Assembly (NCBI GenBank): GCA_965140735.1
Contig: OZ223306.1
Location: 4,588,001-4,652,000, forward strand
Length of the DNA stretch: 64,000 bases
Origin: Fusibacter_A sp965140735
GTDB lineage: Bacteria; Bacillota; Clostridia; Peptostreptococcales; Acidaminobacteraceae
Direction: 5' to 3'
The notes below the pieces were generated by a model. It made no database searches and was not told where the DNA came from. It saw only the letters and a list, made by a program, of their open reading frames with translations. The position numbers and the translations under genes are program-made. Below, one piece after another: positions 25,531 through 34,953 of this stretch. Position 1 is the first letter of the stretch. Each line of letters opens with the position of its first letter.

Positions 25531-27537
25531 TTATATTAACCTTGATAAAAGTGTATTACTACGCTTAATGAATTGAGTCATGGCATCTGGAGAGAGTTGA
25601 GAATGTCCAAGTTGTGCGAGATCATAAAGTTGCTCCATAATGAGTTGACCCATTTCATCCACATGATAATGAGTTTCCTTAACGATCTTAGTGGCAGGTT
25701 CAGCATGCTCTGTTGTTTCTGCCTGATCTGCATCTGCATCAGATTTAGAATCTGTGTTTGGAACCTCTTTTTCAACAATTTCTTTATAGTCATCAACATG
25801 TGCCATCAAATATTTAACAAGAGGATGCTTGTGATTGAGCAGTAGTGTTGTTTCAGGTTTGAACATGTTTGGATCTAAACTGCCCATGCTGCCCATACCA
25901 TACATTTTCATCATATCTTGCATTCTTCTTGCTTCTTCAGAAAGTGTCATCATACTTGCAATGGACTCATCTTTCATGTTTTCAATTTTAAGTGTAACTT
26001 TTTCAAATCCCACTGCCGATTTGAATGCACCTGTTAAGTCTGTCTGAACTGTTTTGATATGTTCTGGATCAATATTTTCGTCTTCTTCTTTCATATGATC
26101 TGTTATATCAGAATCAACTCTTGTAAAGGAAACGCCTTCATTTTTAGCTTCCATATGAGAGATAAACGCTGTATCAATGCTATGTTCTAAAATGACTGCA
26201 TTGAGATCGTGTGTTTTAAACAAATTGATATATTGAGATTGAAGTAGCTTGTCGGTTACATAGAAGACTTTTTTATCTTCAGAATTCTCAAGGTATTCAT
26301 CTAATGTGACATATTTATCATAAATGGTTTTGAATAGATAAATTTTTTGAATACTTTCAAAGAATTTTTCATCTTTGAGGCCACCAAATTTAATGAATGG
26401 GTTGATATCATCCCAGAAACCTTCAAAAGTTTCACGCTCAGTTTTAAATAAACCATTGAGTTTATCACCAACTTTTTTAGTGATGTAACTGGAAATTTTG
26501 CGCACAAACCCGTCGTTTTGAAGAAAACTTCTAGAGACATTAAGGGGTAAGTCAGGACAATCAATCACACCTTTAAGTAGCAACAAGAACTCAGGAATAA
26601 CTTCTTTGATGTTATCAGCCACGAACACTTGTGAGTTATAGAGCTTAATTTGACCTTCAAGACTGTCAAATTCAGTGTTGAATTTAGGAAAATACAAGAT
26701 ACCTTTTAAATTGAATGGATAATCCATATTGAGGTGAATCCAGAACAAAGGCTCTCTAAAATCTTTAAAAGTTGTTTTGTAGAATTCTTTGTATTCTTCA
26801 TCCGTACAGTCACTTGGTGATTTAGCATAAAGTGGTAAAGTGGTATTAAGAGCTTTTGGTTCTTCGATGATCACATGACCTTCTTCATCAACTTCGGGCT
26901 CTTTACCAACCACTGTAAAGTAAATTTCAACCGGCATAAAAGAACAGTATTTTTGAATAGTTTCTTTCAATGTGAATTCACTTAAGAAATCTTTACCATC
27001 ATCGCCTACATGCAATATGATTTCAGTACCTCGTGTTTGGCGAGTACCCTCTTGCATTTCGAATTCAGTACCACCATTACATTGCCAAAGCACTGGTTTT
27101 GCATCTTTTTTATAGGAAAGTGTATGGATTTCTACTTTTTCTGCAACCATGAATGATGAGTAAAAGCCTAAACCGAAATGACCTATAATTTGCTCTTTAT
27201 CAGATTTGTCTTTATATTGATTAAGAAAATCCTCAGCACCTGAAAAAGCAATTTGATTGATGTATTTTTTAATTTCCTCATCAGTCATACCAATTCCATT
27301 ATCTGAAATTGTAATTGTTTTAGCAGCTTCATCGAGCATTACATCAATTTTGAATGTAGGGTTTTCTTCGATTTTAGCTTCATTCATTATTGAAAGTTGT
27401 TTTAATTTAGTAATGGCATCACTTGCGTTTGATATAAGCTCTCTCACAAAAATATCGTGATCTGAATAAAGCCATTTTTTAATAATTGGGAAAATATTTT
27501 CACTGTGAATGGATAAACTACCTTTTTCCATCGACAT
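25531..27537 (-). CDS. htpG: Molecular chaperone HtpG (bacterial Hsp90)
   Basis: A 668-residue Hsp90 homologue, slightly longer than typical bacterial HtpG because of an acidic insert near residues 600-625 (…SDADADQAETTEHAEP…). The N-terminal ATPase is intact: ELISNASDAITKL, SDNGIGMTDEE, GHFGLGFYSSFMV and GTEIILHVG. Middle and C-terminal dimerisation regions follow. It remodels client proteins in the cytosol in an ATP-driven cycle. AAAAGGAG precedes the ATG at 27537. A consensus promoter and a perfect CIRCE operator lie upstream, so it belongs to the HrcA heat-shock regulon here. It is transcribed alone. Confidence 0.97.
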   Translation of the reverse strand: MSMEKGSLSIHSENIFPIIKKWLYSDHDIFVRELISNASDAITKLKQLSIMNEAKIEENPTFKIDVMLDEAAKTITISDNGIGMTDEEIKKYINQIAFSGAEDFLNQYKDKSDKEQIIGHFGLGFYSSFMVAEKVEIHTLSYKKDAKPVLWQCNGGTEFEMQEGTRQTRGTEIILHVGDDGKDFLSEFTLKETIQKYCSFMPVEIYFTVVGKEPEVDEEGHVIIEEPKALNTTLPLYAKSPSDCTDEEYKEFYKTTFKDFREPLFWIHLNMDYPFNLKGILYFPKFNTEFDSLEGQIKLYNSQVFVADNIKEVIPEFLLLLKGVIDCPDLPLNVSRSFLQNDGFVRKISSYITKKVGDKLNGLFKTERETFEGFWDDINPFIKFGGLKDEKFFESIQKIYLFKTIYDKYVTLDEYLENSEDKKVFYVTDKLLQSQYINLFKTHDLNAVILEHSIDTAFISHMEAKNEGVSFTRVDSDITDHMKEEDENIDPEHIKTVQTDLTGAFKSAVGFEKVTLKIENMKDESIASMMTLSEEARRMQDMMKMYGMGSMGSLDPNMFKPETTLLLNHKHPLVKYLMAHVDDYKEIVEKEVPNTDSKSDADADQAETTEHAEPATKIVKETHYHVDEMGQLIMEQLYDLAQLGHSQLSPDAMTQFIKRSNTLLSRLI

Positions 27538-27589
27538 AAAATCACTCCTTTTCTAAATCGTTGCATCTCAAATGAGACTTTCTAAAAAT

Positions 27590-27618
27590 ATGATAGGCTT
27601 TTAGGCGGAAAATGTCAA
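27590..27618 (-). promoter_or_regulatory. htpG: Sigma-A promoter of htpG
   Basis: On the minus strand, TTGACA (27613-27618), a 17-base spacer and TATCAT (27590-27595) give a near-consensus promoter about 50 bases before the start codon. Confidence 0.85.
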
Positions 27619-27625
27619 GAAGAAA

Positions 27626-27652
27626 TTAGCACTCGGTATTACAGAGTGCTAA
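27626..27652 (-). promoter_or_regulatory. CIRCE operator (HrcA binding site)
   Basis: TTAGCACTC, nine bases, GAGTGCTAA: an exact match to the CIRCE consensus. It lies seven bases upstream of the htpG -35 box. No other gene it could obviously serve is close. Confidence 0.95.
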
Positions 27653-27751
27653 CAATTTTAAAAAATGACCTCTTCCAAATTGTTAAATATGACGAAAGTG
27701 CTCATATTATAGCCGTTAAATAAATGTTATAATTGTTATGTTACAAAAGAT

Positions 27752-27779
27752 TTGGGCATAAATGAAATGATATTATAAT
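27752..27779 (+). promoter_or_regulatory. Probable promoter of the CBS-ACT gene
   Basis: TTGGGC (27752-27757), a 16-base spacer and TATAAT (27774-27779), 25 bases before the start. The -35 is weak. Confidence 0.45.
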
Positions 27780-27804
27780 TGTCTTTTTTGAAAGGAGATA
27801 CGTG

Positions 27805-28443
27805 ATGAGAATTAGGGCTATTATGACACCTGTTAACAAACTAATCGTATTATCAACAGCAGATTCAGCGGGAAAAGCACTTGAATTAATTGAAGAGAAT
27901 GGCTTTTTATCTTTACCAGTAGTACAAGAGCGTCAATTTATAGGGTTTCTTTCAAAACAGTTTATTTATGAAACCTATTTTAAAGAAAATCATGCAGATT
28001 TTGAAGCTTTTTTAAAAAGACCTGTTAAAGAATTTATCCGTAATAGAGTAGAATGTGTTAAGCAAACTTTATTGGTAGAAGAGGCTGCTGATATTTTTTT
28101 CAAAAATAAAGTTAGATTTTTACCTGTGGTCAATGATCTCAATGAATTTATAGGTATTTTAACGCAAAAGTCACTCTTTGGTGTGATCACAAAAGTATAT
28201 GGCCTCAAAGATCCTAAGTTGTCTATACTGACAGACGATTTTAAAGGGACACTTGCTAAAATAGCAGAAATCATTTCTAAAAATGGGGGCAATATTACCA
28301 ATATTGCGCTGTTTGATACTGAAGTAATGGGGATTCAAGAAATTTCTGTGAGAATTATCGGAAAAGATATCCGTGTTATTGCGAAAAAATTGGAAGACAG
28401 AGGCTTTAAGGTCAGGGATATCGTTGAAGGTATTGTGGATTAA
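27805..28443 (+). CDS. CBS-CBS-ACT domain protein (AcuB-like)
   Basis: A 212-residue cytoplasmic protein with two CBS domains and a C-terminal ACT domain. Residues 4-55 (IMTPVNKLIVLSTADSAGKA) and 72-125 (VKEFIRNRVECVKQTLLVEE, RFLPVVNDLNEFIGILTQ) form the CBS pair. The ACT domain follows from about 140 (GTLAKIAEIISKNGGNITNI). CBS pairs bind adenine nucleotides and ACT domains bind amino acids, so it is a ligand-responsive regulatory protein. It resembles AcuB of acetoin operons, but no acetoin genes are near. A GTG three bases upstream is possible; ATG 27805 has better spacing from AAAGGAG. Confidence 0.85.
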   Translation: MRIRAIMTPVNKLIVLSTADSAGKALELIEENGFLSLPVVQERQFIGFLSKQFIYETYFKENHADFEAFLKRPVKEFIRNRVECVKQTLLVEEAADIFFKNKVRFLPVVNDLNEFIGILTQKSLFGVITKVYGLKDPKLSILTDDFKGTLAKIAEIISKNGGNITNIALFDTEVMGIQEISVRIIGKDIRVIAKKLEDRGFKVRDIVEGIVD

Positions 28444-28476
28444 AAATTTAGACGTCAATAAAAAGATCAAAAGTAG

Positions 28477-28522
28477 GGATTTTACTTATCTTTGTCGTGA
28501 GAGATAAGTAAAGTCCTTTTTT
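28477..28522 (+). terminator. Intrinsic terminator after the CBS-ACT gene
   Basis: GGATTTTACTTATCT and AGATAAGTAAAGTCC form a long stem with one mismatch, followed by a run of T. Confidence 0.85.
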
Positions 28523-28753
28523 ATGTAAAGTGTATAAACTCAGACTATTTCTGAAAGGATCATGTGATATTATAAAGAGGTGTATCGGTACTGAATTTTG
28601 TGAAATAGGACTAAAGTTTGAGTTGGAATGAAAAATCGAATGGAAAATAGTTCAAAAGTCATGAAAAATATTTTTTTATATCTGGAAACATGACGCAATT
28701 AAATATATAATGTAATAGGTTGTAGCTAGTCAACCACGAAAGGTGGTGATTCA
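28523..28753 (+). promoter_or_regulatory. Leader of the second diguanylate cyclase gene
   Basis: A non-coding stretch with one plausible promoter: TGGAAA (28683-28688), a 17-base spacer and TATAAT (28706-28711). Two small hairpins follow: GGTTG with CAACC, and ACCAC with GTGGT around a GAAAG loop. The second partly covers the GGTGG ribosome site. It does not match the cyclic di-GMP riboswitch classes I know. The 28523-28680 part shows nothing I can assign. Confidence 0.4.
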
Positions 28754-29935
28754 ATGAACAAATTTTATCGACCTTTTTTATTCACTATTGTAGTAATCGC
28801 AATAGGTTTTTTCGTAGAGGCATTAAATCAACCTTTTGATTGGTCGGCTTTTGATACAAGTTATGTGCTGATCGTATTGGTTTGTATTATTTCGGAGGCT
28901 AATTATCTATTCAGTCAGAGCTCAATTAAGCATTCATTGACAGCACCACTTACTTTGTTTCTCACTTTTTATAAGCCATTATTAGTCTGTTATATTGGTA
29001 TTCTTATTTATGAAACGCTTGGGAAAATAGTTGTTGTTAGAAGAGAAGGTGGCACAAGGCGTATTTTTGATGAAAAATGGCTTTTTAATATATCACAATT
29101 TATAATGCTCACGACATTTTCTAAATATTATATTGCTCAACTGACGATCTCACCAACGCTTGACTTCCTAGTAGAGTTGTTGCCATTGGTCTTTGTATAT
29201 AATCTATTAAATACTGTTTTAACATATTTGGTAATTAGTCTTTATAATAACACAAATTATTTTAAAAAGGTGATCTTAAGAAATTTTATAACATATAGTT
29301 TCAGTTATTTTATCATTATGTTAGCACTTATTTTTACTTATGAAGCGTATGATTTATTTGGATTAACAGTGGCGTGTATTTTCGTGTTGCAGACTCAAGG
29401 TTCTGTCCTTACAAATTTGACAGCAAAAGAGCTCAATCACCGCTTAAGTGTAGATAAGATGACAAATGCTTATAATCGAAATTTCTTTGATGAGGTCGTA
29501 GAGTTAAACTTAGTTCAAAAAAAACCTTTTTCAATTCTCTTCATTGACCTAGATGATTTTAAATTGGTAAATGATGCTTATGGACATGTGATTGGGGATG
29601 CTTTATTAATTGATTTTGTGGCAATTATCAAGAGCATTTTAAGAAAAGAAAACAAGGTTTTTCGATATGGTGGAGATGAGTTTTGTATTATTTTTGACAA
29701 TATAGAGCAGGCTGAAAGCGTTCAAAAGAGACTTGAAGCTTTTGTCTTTATGTTTCAGGATGAAAAGAGTGATACGATGATTTACTATCATATTTCCTTG
29801 GGTTTATATGATTATACAGCGGATTCAGATATCAGCTATAGTGATCTGATTCATCAAGTCGATCAAAATATGTATAATGATAAACGCCGTAAAAAGGGGC
29901 AGGATAAAGATCAGACTATTCTAGAATTATCGTGA
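28754..29935 (+). CDS. Diguanylate cyclase with N-terminal multi-helix membrane domain
   Basis: A 393-residue protein with about six membrane helices in residues 5-215 and a C-terminal GGDEF domain (about 225-390). FIDLDDFKLVNDAYGH and the GGDEF motif at 306-310 are intact, so it should make cyclic di-GMP. The position of the inhibitory RxxD reads RKEN, so product feedback is doubtful. The membrane part is reminiscent of integral-membrane sensor domains but matches none I can name. It is the second cyclase in the window and is transcribed alone, with a hairpin covering its ribosome site and a very strong terminator behind it. Confidence 0.88.
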   Translation: MNKFYRPFLFTIVVIAIGFFVEALNQPFDWSAFDTSYVLIVLVCIISEANYLFSQSSIKHSLTAPLTLFLTFYKPLLVCYIGILIYETLGKIVVVRREGGTRRIFDEKWLFNISQFIMLTTFSKYYIAQLTISPTLDFLVELLPLVFVYNLLNTVLTYLVISLYNNTNYFKKVILRNFITYSFSYFIIMLALIFTYEAYDLFGLTVACIFVLQTQGSVLTNLTAKELNHRLSVDKMTNAYNRNFFDEVVELNLVQKKPFSILFIDLDDFKLVNDAYGHVIGDALLIDFVAIIKSILRKENKVFRYGGDEFCIIFDNIEQAESVQKRLEAFVFMFQDEKSDTMIYYHISLGLYDYTADSDISYSDLIHQVDQNMYNDKRRKKGQDKDQTILELS

Positions 29936-29958
29936 CTGGTTCTGGAGTTCCCTACTTA

Positions 29959-30017
29959 AAAAGAGCTGATTTATCGTTTTCAAAATAGATTGAAAACGAT
30001 AAATCAGCTCTTTTTTA
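29959..30017. terminator. Bidirectional intrinsic terminator
   Basis: A stem of more than 20 bp (AAGAGCTGATTTATCGTTTT with its complement) carries T-runs on both sides, between the convergent cyclase and DUF1461 genes. Confidence 0.92.
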
Positions 30018-30029
30018 TGGCTGTATCAT

Positions 30030-30740
30030 TTAAATGAACATGTGTTTTTTTCGCTTATATCGCCATTGGATTATAATGTGTAACAGGAAGAAAACAGCAT
30101 TAATTATAAAAATAGTTCCAAGACAATAAAGTGTAAAAGTCATAAAAAATTCAAGCGGCATCATTTGAAGCAATCGATCCTTTGCAGGATTTAAAAGCCA
30201 CAGGTCGTTATAAAACAAGAGCTCGTGGAATTTTCTAAAAGCCATATCAAAATCGGATACATATAAAATACCCAAAAGGATTATCGTTATAAAACTGGTT
30301 ATAACGGTTGTAAGCAAAACGTAAGATAGACGGCTAACGGTTTTGCGCATTCGATAAAGGCATAAGAGCAAAACTGCAAGTGTACCCCCTAGAATATTAG
30401 CCCTAATTTTCCGAGCTTTTCGGATCAAATTTTTTATATCGTTTAAATGTGCCTGTTCTTTTGCATTGAAATATTCAATTTCATTTCTCCCTATGGTTGC
30501 TGTTACATGGAGATCACCTGCACCTGTATTGATATAATCGATAAGTTCTGAAGTTACTTTTTCCAAATCTGTTGTGGAAATACCCACAATTTTATTAACC
30601 TTTAACGCTTTGAAATGTTTAATATAAAACGCATCGTTAAAAGCATATGCTTCAAATACATATAAATAAGTCAAAACAGAAATGAGAATGCCCAATATAA
30701 TGATTAGTATATTATCAAATACATTTGATTGATGTCTCAT
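30030..30740 (-). CDS. DUF1461 family integral membrane protein
   Basis: A 236-residue membrane protein. A helix at about residues 10-30 is followed by an extracytoplasmic segment (about 31-110) and helices near 112-128, 138-162 and 195-225. The family signature LLNPAKDRLLQMMPLEFF lies just before the last helix pair. The family (TIGR01906-type) is common in Clostridia and has no established function. It is encoded with the TraX-like gene upstream in the same direction, 58 bases apart, and the two probably form an operon. Confidence 0.82.
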   Translation of the reverse strand: MRHQSNVFDNILIIILGILISVLTYLYVFEAYAFNDAFYIKHFKALKVNKIVGISTTDLEKVTSELIDYINTGAGDLHVTATIGRNEIEYFNAKEQAHLNDIKNLIRKARKIRANILGGTLAVLLLCLYRMRKTVSRLSYVLLTTVITSFITIILLGILYVSDFDMAFRKFHELLFYNDLWLLNPAKDRLLQMMPLEFFMTFTLYCLGTIFIINAVFFLLHIIIQWRYKRKKHMFI

Positions 30741-30798
30741 AATGCCTCCTGATAGATGTTGAATTAAATAGAATCTGAGTAAGTAAAATTGGAGCTTT

Positions 30799-31479
30799 TT
30801 ATAAGTTAAAGCAATAAGTTTTTAAGCCAAATAAAAGGATGAGGTGAAGTGGATAAAAAGCATAAAAGCCCAATTTCAATTGGCTACGTGTACCGTTGTA
30901 TCTAAGAAGTAAAGGTATTGCCAATATTGAGGCGTTTTGAATCCATATATGTGGCTGTGACCAGTCCTTATATAAATAGAGTAGTAGAGCTTGATAAAAT
31001 CCCAAAAGCAATACAAAGCTAAAATAAAGCTTATTAGGGCTAGCTCTATAATATCTAAAAATCAGGATCATGCCAATGGCTAGGAAAAAACTATCAAACT
31101 GGAAAACAGTTACCGCTAAACAAACCAATAAGGTCAAGATCAATTTAATATCCGTGGCTTTTATTTGATCCAGTGCCCAAAGTAAAATAAGACCGATGGC
31201 AAGTGTGAAAAGCACATTTTGATAGTCACTTTCAAAATAATAGGCATAAGGGATTATGCTGAGAACACCCCAAAAAAGCAATCGACCTACATATCGTCTT
31301 AGATCATGTGTTTTTTCATAACCAATCGCAATAAAATAGGCCATTATGGGCAAGGTCAAACGTCCAATAATTCTCAGTATATAAAGTTCTTCAAAGATGA
31401 CAGCGCCTATATGATCAATTACCATGGCAATTATGGCGATTGATTTTAATCCTGTAGATGAAAACAATAACTTTTGCAT
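30799..31479 (-). CDS. TraX-family membrane protein
   Basis: A 226-residue polytopic membrane protein of the TraX family. The N-terminal motif LKSIAIIAMVIDHIGAVIF, with an Asp-His pair, and the RIIGRLTLPIMAYFIAIGY segment define it. TraX acetylates the N-terminus of F-pilin in conjugative plasmids, but chromosomal members in Firmicutes occur without any pilus genes, as here, and their acyl acceptor is unknown. It shares distant features with membrane acyltransferases. It is divergent from addB. Confidence 0.85.
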   Translation of the reverse strand: MQKLLFSSTGLKSIAIIAMVIDHIGAVIFEELYILRIIGRLTLPIMAYFIAIGYEKTHDLRRYVGRLLFWGVLSIIPYAYYFESDYQNVLFTLAIGLILLWALDQIKATDIKLILTLLVCLAVTVFQFDSFFLAIGMILIFRYYRASPNKLYFSFVLLLGFYQALLLYLYKDWSQPHIWIQNASILAIPLLLRYNGTRSQLKLGFYAFYPLHLILLFGLKTYCFNL

Positions 31480-31541
31480 AAAATGCCCCTTATTTTTAGG
31501 CTATTATAACATATTTAATTAGAAGAAGACACGCCTTGTTG

Positions 31542-31570
31542 TTGTATTATTCATTTCATAAAATTATAAT
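31542..31570 (+). promoter_or_regulatory. Promoter of the addB-addA operon
   Basis: TTGTAT (31542-31547), a 17-base spacer and TATAAT (31565-31570), 24 bases before the addB start. Confidence 0.6.
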
Positions 31571-31593
31571 TGATATTATAGGAGGATAAATAC

Positions 31594-34500
31594 ATGTTGA
31601 GAATTCTAATGGGTCAAGCGAAAAGTGGCAAAACCTATACTGTATATAGTGAAATTGAAAAAGCAATTAAAGCAGGTTTATCAGATCAAGTGATCTTATT
31701 AGTACCAGAGCAGTTCACATTAGAAGCTGAAAAAGGACTCCTAAAGCATACTGAGAAGAGTGGTTTTTTAGGCGTTGAAGTGTTGAGTTTTAAACGCCTT
31801 ATATATAAATTATTGAATGAAGTGGAAATGCCACCTCATCAAGAAATAACAACACTGGGTAGAACGATGCTCCTTCGCAGTGTTTTTCAGAAGAGCAGTA
31901 AATCATTGACTTACTATAGGGCGGCAAGTCAAAAGAAAGGTTTTCTGAATCAGTTCGATGATTTTTTAGATGAAATGAAGCACAGTCTCGTGGATGCAAG
32001 TTTGATACAGACGGCGATTTCAACTTTGGAAGAGACAACTTTATTGAGTTTAAAGTTAAACGATTTGGCTTTTTTGCTAAATGCTTATGAAGAGGCCAAA
32101 ACAGAAACCTATATGGATTCTGTGGATGTCATCACATTTGCACTCGAGCGTATGCCTGATTCTAAACGACTTAAGCAATCACAAATATGGGTGGACGGCT
32201 TTGACAGTTTTTCTAAAATAGAATATCAGATTTTAGAAAGCCTTATGATGCTATGTAAACATTTGACAGTGACTGTGCCCTATGGTGAAAGTTCTATTTT
32301 CACACACACAGCAAATTTGTACAGACAATTGATCGAAAGTGCAAATCAAAATCAGATCGAAACAGCGCAATTTTTGATGCAGCGAGCACATGCAAATTTG
32401 GAGATCGCACATTTGAGCGAACAATTGTTGGTGTATCCTTATGAACAGTTTATCAAACCAGTAGATTCTATAAAGCTTCACATTGCCAATTCTGTAAATT
32501 CAGAAGTTGAGCGTGTTGTGATCGACATTGTGGATTTAGTTAGATACGGTGGCTACACTTGGAAAGATATAGCTGTGGTGACCAATGATCTATCTGGTTA
32601 TGAATTCGTGATTAAACAACTCTTTACAGAGTATCAGGTGCCCTTTTTTTTAGATCGAAAGACGAATATTCTTTCCCATCCACTAGTGCACTTGGTTGTG
32701 AACAGCCTTAAGACGGTACAGAGCCGATTTAAGAGAGAATATGTCATGAGTATGCTCAAAACAGGATTGCTAGGATTTTCTGTGTCTGAGATTAGTCTTT
32801 TTGAGAATTACATCATAGAGTTTGGCATCCATGGCAACCAGTATAAAAAACCTTTCACGAAGAACTATAAAAACAGCAGAGCTTATGATTTAGAATACGT
32901 GAATAGCCTGAGAGAGAAGTTACTTGACAAATTGGCACCGTTATTGACGCTATCCCCATCTAAGAAAGTGGAGATGAAGACACTTTTAACCATCACATAT
33001 GAATTTTTAGTCCTTAATGAGATTGCTTCGATCATGGATCAAGAAGTCCATAACTTCACAGAGGTGGGGGCTTATGATTCTGCTCAACTCTTTGCCCAAA
33101 TCTGGAACGTTGTAATTGAGACCTTTGATCAAATGGCAGAACTTCTTGGAAGTGAAATGTTGACGTTTGATGAAATCATAGAATTGCTTGAGACCGGATT
33201 TGAGCACGCCGAGATTGGTTTATTGCCCCTTTATGAAAATCAAGTGCTCATAGGATCGCTGGACCGTTCAAAAGCACACCCTATAAAGGCTTTGTTTATA
33301 ATGGGGATAAATGACGGCGTTTTACCAGAAATGGGCGGCGAGCAACAGTTAATCGCTGAGCACGAAAAAGAGTTGTTAAAAGAGAATGGTTTTAACTTAA
33401 TGCTGGATGGTAAGATGTTCGCTGATAAAGAGAACTATAATATATACAATGCTCTGACCAGACCAAGTGAGCGCATTTACTTGAGTTATGCGCTGACCAA
33501 TAATGAAGGTACATCACTCAGACCTTCATATCTCGTTCAGAAATTAATCAAAATCTTTCCAATGTTAGAATCTACACATGATACGGTGCGCATAGATATG
33601 ACACGAAAACCAAACATGATTGCCACAGCTCAGGGCACCTTTAAACATTTGGCAATTGAAATGAGAAAATCTGCGGATGGTCATGTGATTCACCCGAATT
33701 GGGAGAAGGCTTTTGAATGGTACGTTCAACATGAACCGGATAAAGCTTCATTATTGATTGAGGGGTTGACCTTTGAAAATCATGTGGAAAAGATTAATCG
33801 AAAAGTAATCGACAGGCTCTATGATTTACCAATTAAGACCAGTGTGTCGAGATTAGAGCAGTTTATGTGGTGTCCTTTTAAGCATTTTGTTTCCTATGGT
33901 ATAAAGCCAATAAACGTAAAACACTATGAAATCACATTTCCTGATGTGGGGATCTTATTCCACGGTGCACTTGAACAATTTGGGAGAACCGTATATGATC
34001 AAAATTTGGTTTGGCAAGATTTAGATCAAAAAACATGCGATCAAATGATTGAAAAAATTGTTGAAGATATGATAGATCACGATATATTCAGTTCAAAATT
34101 TCAATACCAATATTTGGTCCAAAAATTAAAGCGCGTTTCCAAACGTGCCATTTGGACGTTGACGAAACAACTTAAGCAAGGAGACTTTATGCCAATTGCT
34201 TTTGAGATGGTGTTTTCAGATGAAGGTTATGGGGCGCCACCTATGATTATAGAACTTGCAAATGGGGAGAAATTAATGTTACGAGGTGTTATTGATCGTG
34301 TGGATCTCCTTAAAACGGATCAGTCGAGCTATGTGAAGATTATCGATTATAAGTCAGGTGGCACTACATTGTCCTTATCGGACATCTACCATGGGCTTCA
34401 AATGCAATTGATGGTTTATCTAAAGGCTTGCCTTGATAATCCAGATTATTTTAAGGTCGAGGACTTAAAGCCAGGGGGCATTTTTTACTTTAAAATTGAT

Positions 34501-34953
34501 GATCCTATGATTCAATCTGCTGAAGCACTTTCTGAACTCATAGAAGCGCAAATCGAAAGTCAATTGAGACTGGATGGGATAGCGCTCGAGGAACCTATTA
34601 TTTTGGAGAAAATGGATAAGATGCTCATTGAAGAGAGCAAGTCTGTGGTGATGAAAGTCAGCTATAAAAAGGATGGCGCATTTACAAAAGATTCTAAAGT
34701 ATTACCGCTGGACACTTTTTACCATATGATCGACCATGTGAGAGAAAAGATAAAGGAGATTGGCATGACGTTGCTTGAAGGCGAAATCAGCCCATCACCA
34801 TGTCAAACGGAAGGTAGAATTGCGTGTAATGCTTGTGACTATCAATCTTTTTGTCAATTTGATCCTAAATTTGAAGGGAATTCATACCGCTTGTTGCCAA
34901 AACTCAATCAGGAAAGTGTCATACAAAAAGTAAAGGAGAAATCAAATGCCTAG
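31594..34953 (+). CDS. addB: ATP-dependent helicase/nuclease subunit B (AddB)
   Basis: A 1119-residue subunit of the AddAB complex, which resects double-strand DNA ends and, on meeting Chi, prepares 3' tails for RecA. The Walker A motif GQAKSGKT is at residues 7-14. The C-terminal nuclease motif IIDYKSGG is near 918. The iron-sulfur staple is intact: Cys in WCPFKHF near 760 and a C-terminal cluster of three cysteines (CNACDYQSFC and one just before) near 1070-1087. AGGAGG precedes the ATG. The stop overlaps the addA start by eight bases, so the two are translationally coupled. Length is normal for Clostridia. Confidence 0.96.
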   Translation: MLRILMGQAKSGKTYTVYSEIEKAIKAGLSDQVILLVPEQFTLEAEKGLLKHTEKSGFLGVEVLSFKRLIYKLLNEVEMPPHQEITTLGRTMLLRSVFQKSSKSLTYYRAASQKKGFLNQFDDFLDEMKHSLVDASLIQTAISTLEETTLLSLKLNDLAFLLNAYEEAKTETYMDSVDVITFALERMPDSKRLKQSQIWVDGFDSFSKIEYQILESLMMLCKHLTVTVPYGESSIFTHTANLYRQLIESANQNQIETAQFLMQRAHANLEIAHLSEQLLVYPYEQFIKPVDSIKLHIANSVNSEVERVVIDIVDLVRYGGYTWKDIAVVTNDLSGYEFVIKQLFTEYQVPFFLDRKTNILSHPLVHLVVNSLKTVQSRFKREYVMSMLKTGLLGFSVSEISLFENYIIEFGIHGNQYKKPFTKNYKNSRAYDLEYVNSLREKLLDKLAPLLTLSPSKKVEMKTLLTITYEFLVLNEIASIMDQEVHNFTEVGAYDSAQLFAQIWNVVIETFDQMAELLGSEMLTFDEIIELLETGFEHAEIGLLPLYENQVLIGSLDRSKAHPIKALFIMGINDGVLPEMGGEQQLIAEHEKELLKENGFNLMLDGKMFADKENYNIYNALTRPSERIYLSYALTNNEGTSLRPSYLVQKLIKIFPMLESTHDTVRIDMTRKPNMIATAQGTFKHLAIEMRKSADGHVIHPNWEKAFEWYVQHEPDKASLLIEGLTFENHVEKINRKVIDRLYDLPIKTSVSRLEQFMWCPFKHFVSYGIKPINVKHYEITFPDVGILFHGALEQFGRTVYDQNLVWQDLDQKTCDQMIEKIVEDMIDHDIFSSKFQYQYLVQKLKRVSKRAIWTLTKQLKQGDFMPIAFEMVFSDEGYGAPPMIIELANGEKLMLRGVIDRVDLLKTDQSSYVKIIDYKSGGTTLSLSDIYHGLQMQLMVYLKACLDNPDYFKVEDLKPGGIFYFKIDDPMIQSAEALSELIEAQIESQLRLDGIALEEPIILEKMDKMLIEESKSVVMKVSYKKDGAFTKDSKVLPLDTFYHMIDHVREKIKEIGMTLLEGEISPSPCQTEGRIACNACDYQSFCQFDPKFEGNSYRLLPKLNQESVIQKVKEKSNA

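Noticed and set aside
28523..28753. Cyclic di-GMP riboswitch before a GGDEF gene
   Set aside because: The conserved core of the known class I and class II aptamers is not visible; only two short hairpins are.
30799..31479. Conjugative element, suggested by the TraX-like gene
   Set aside because: TraX-like proteins are common on Firmicute chromosomes and no relaxase, coupling protein or pilus gene accompanies it.
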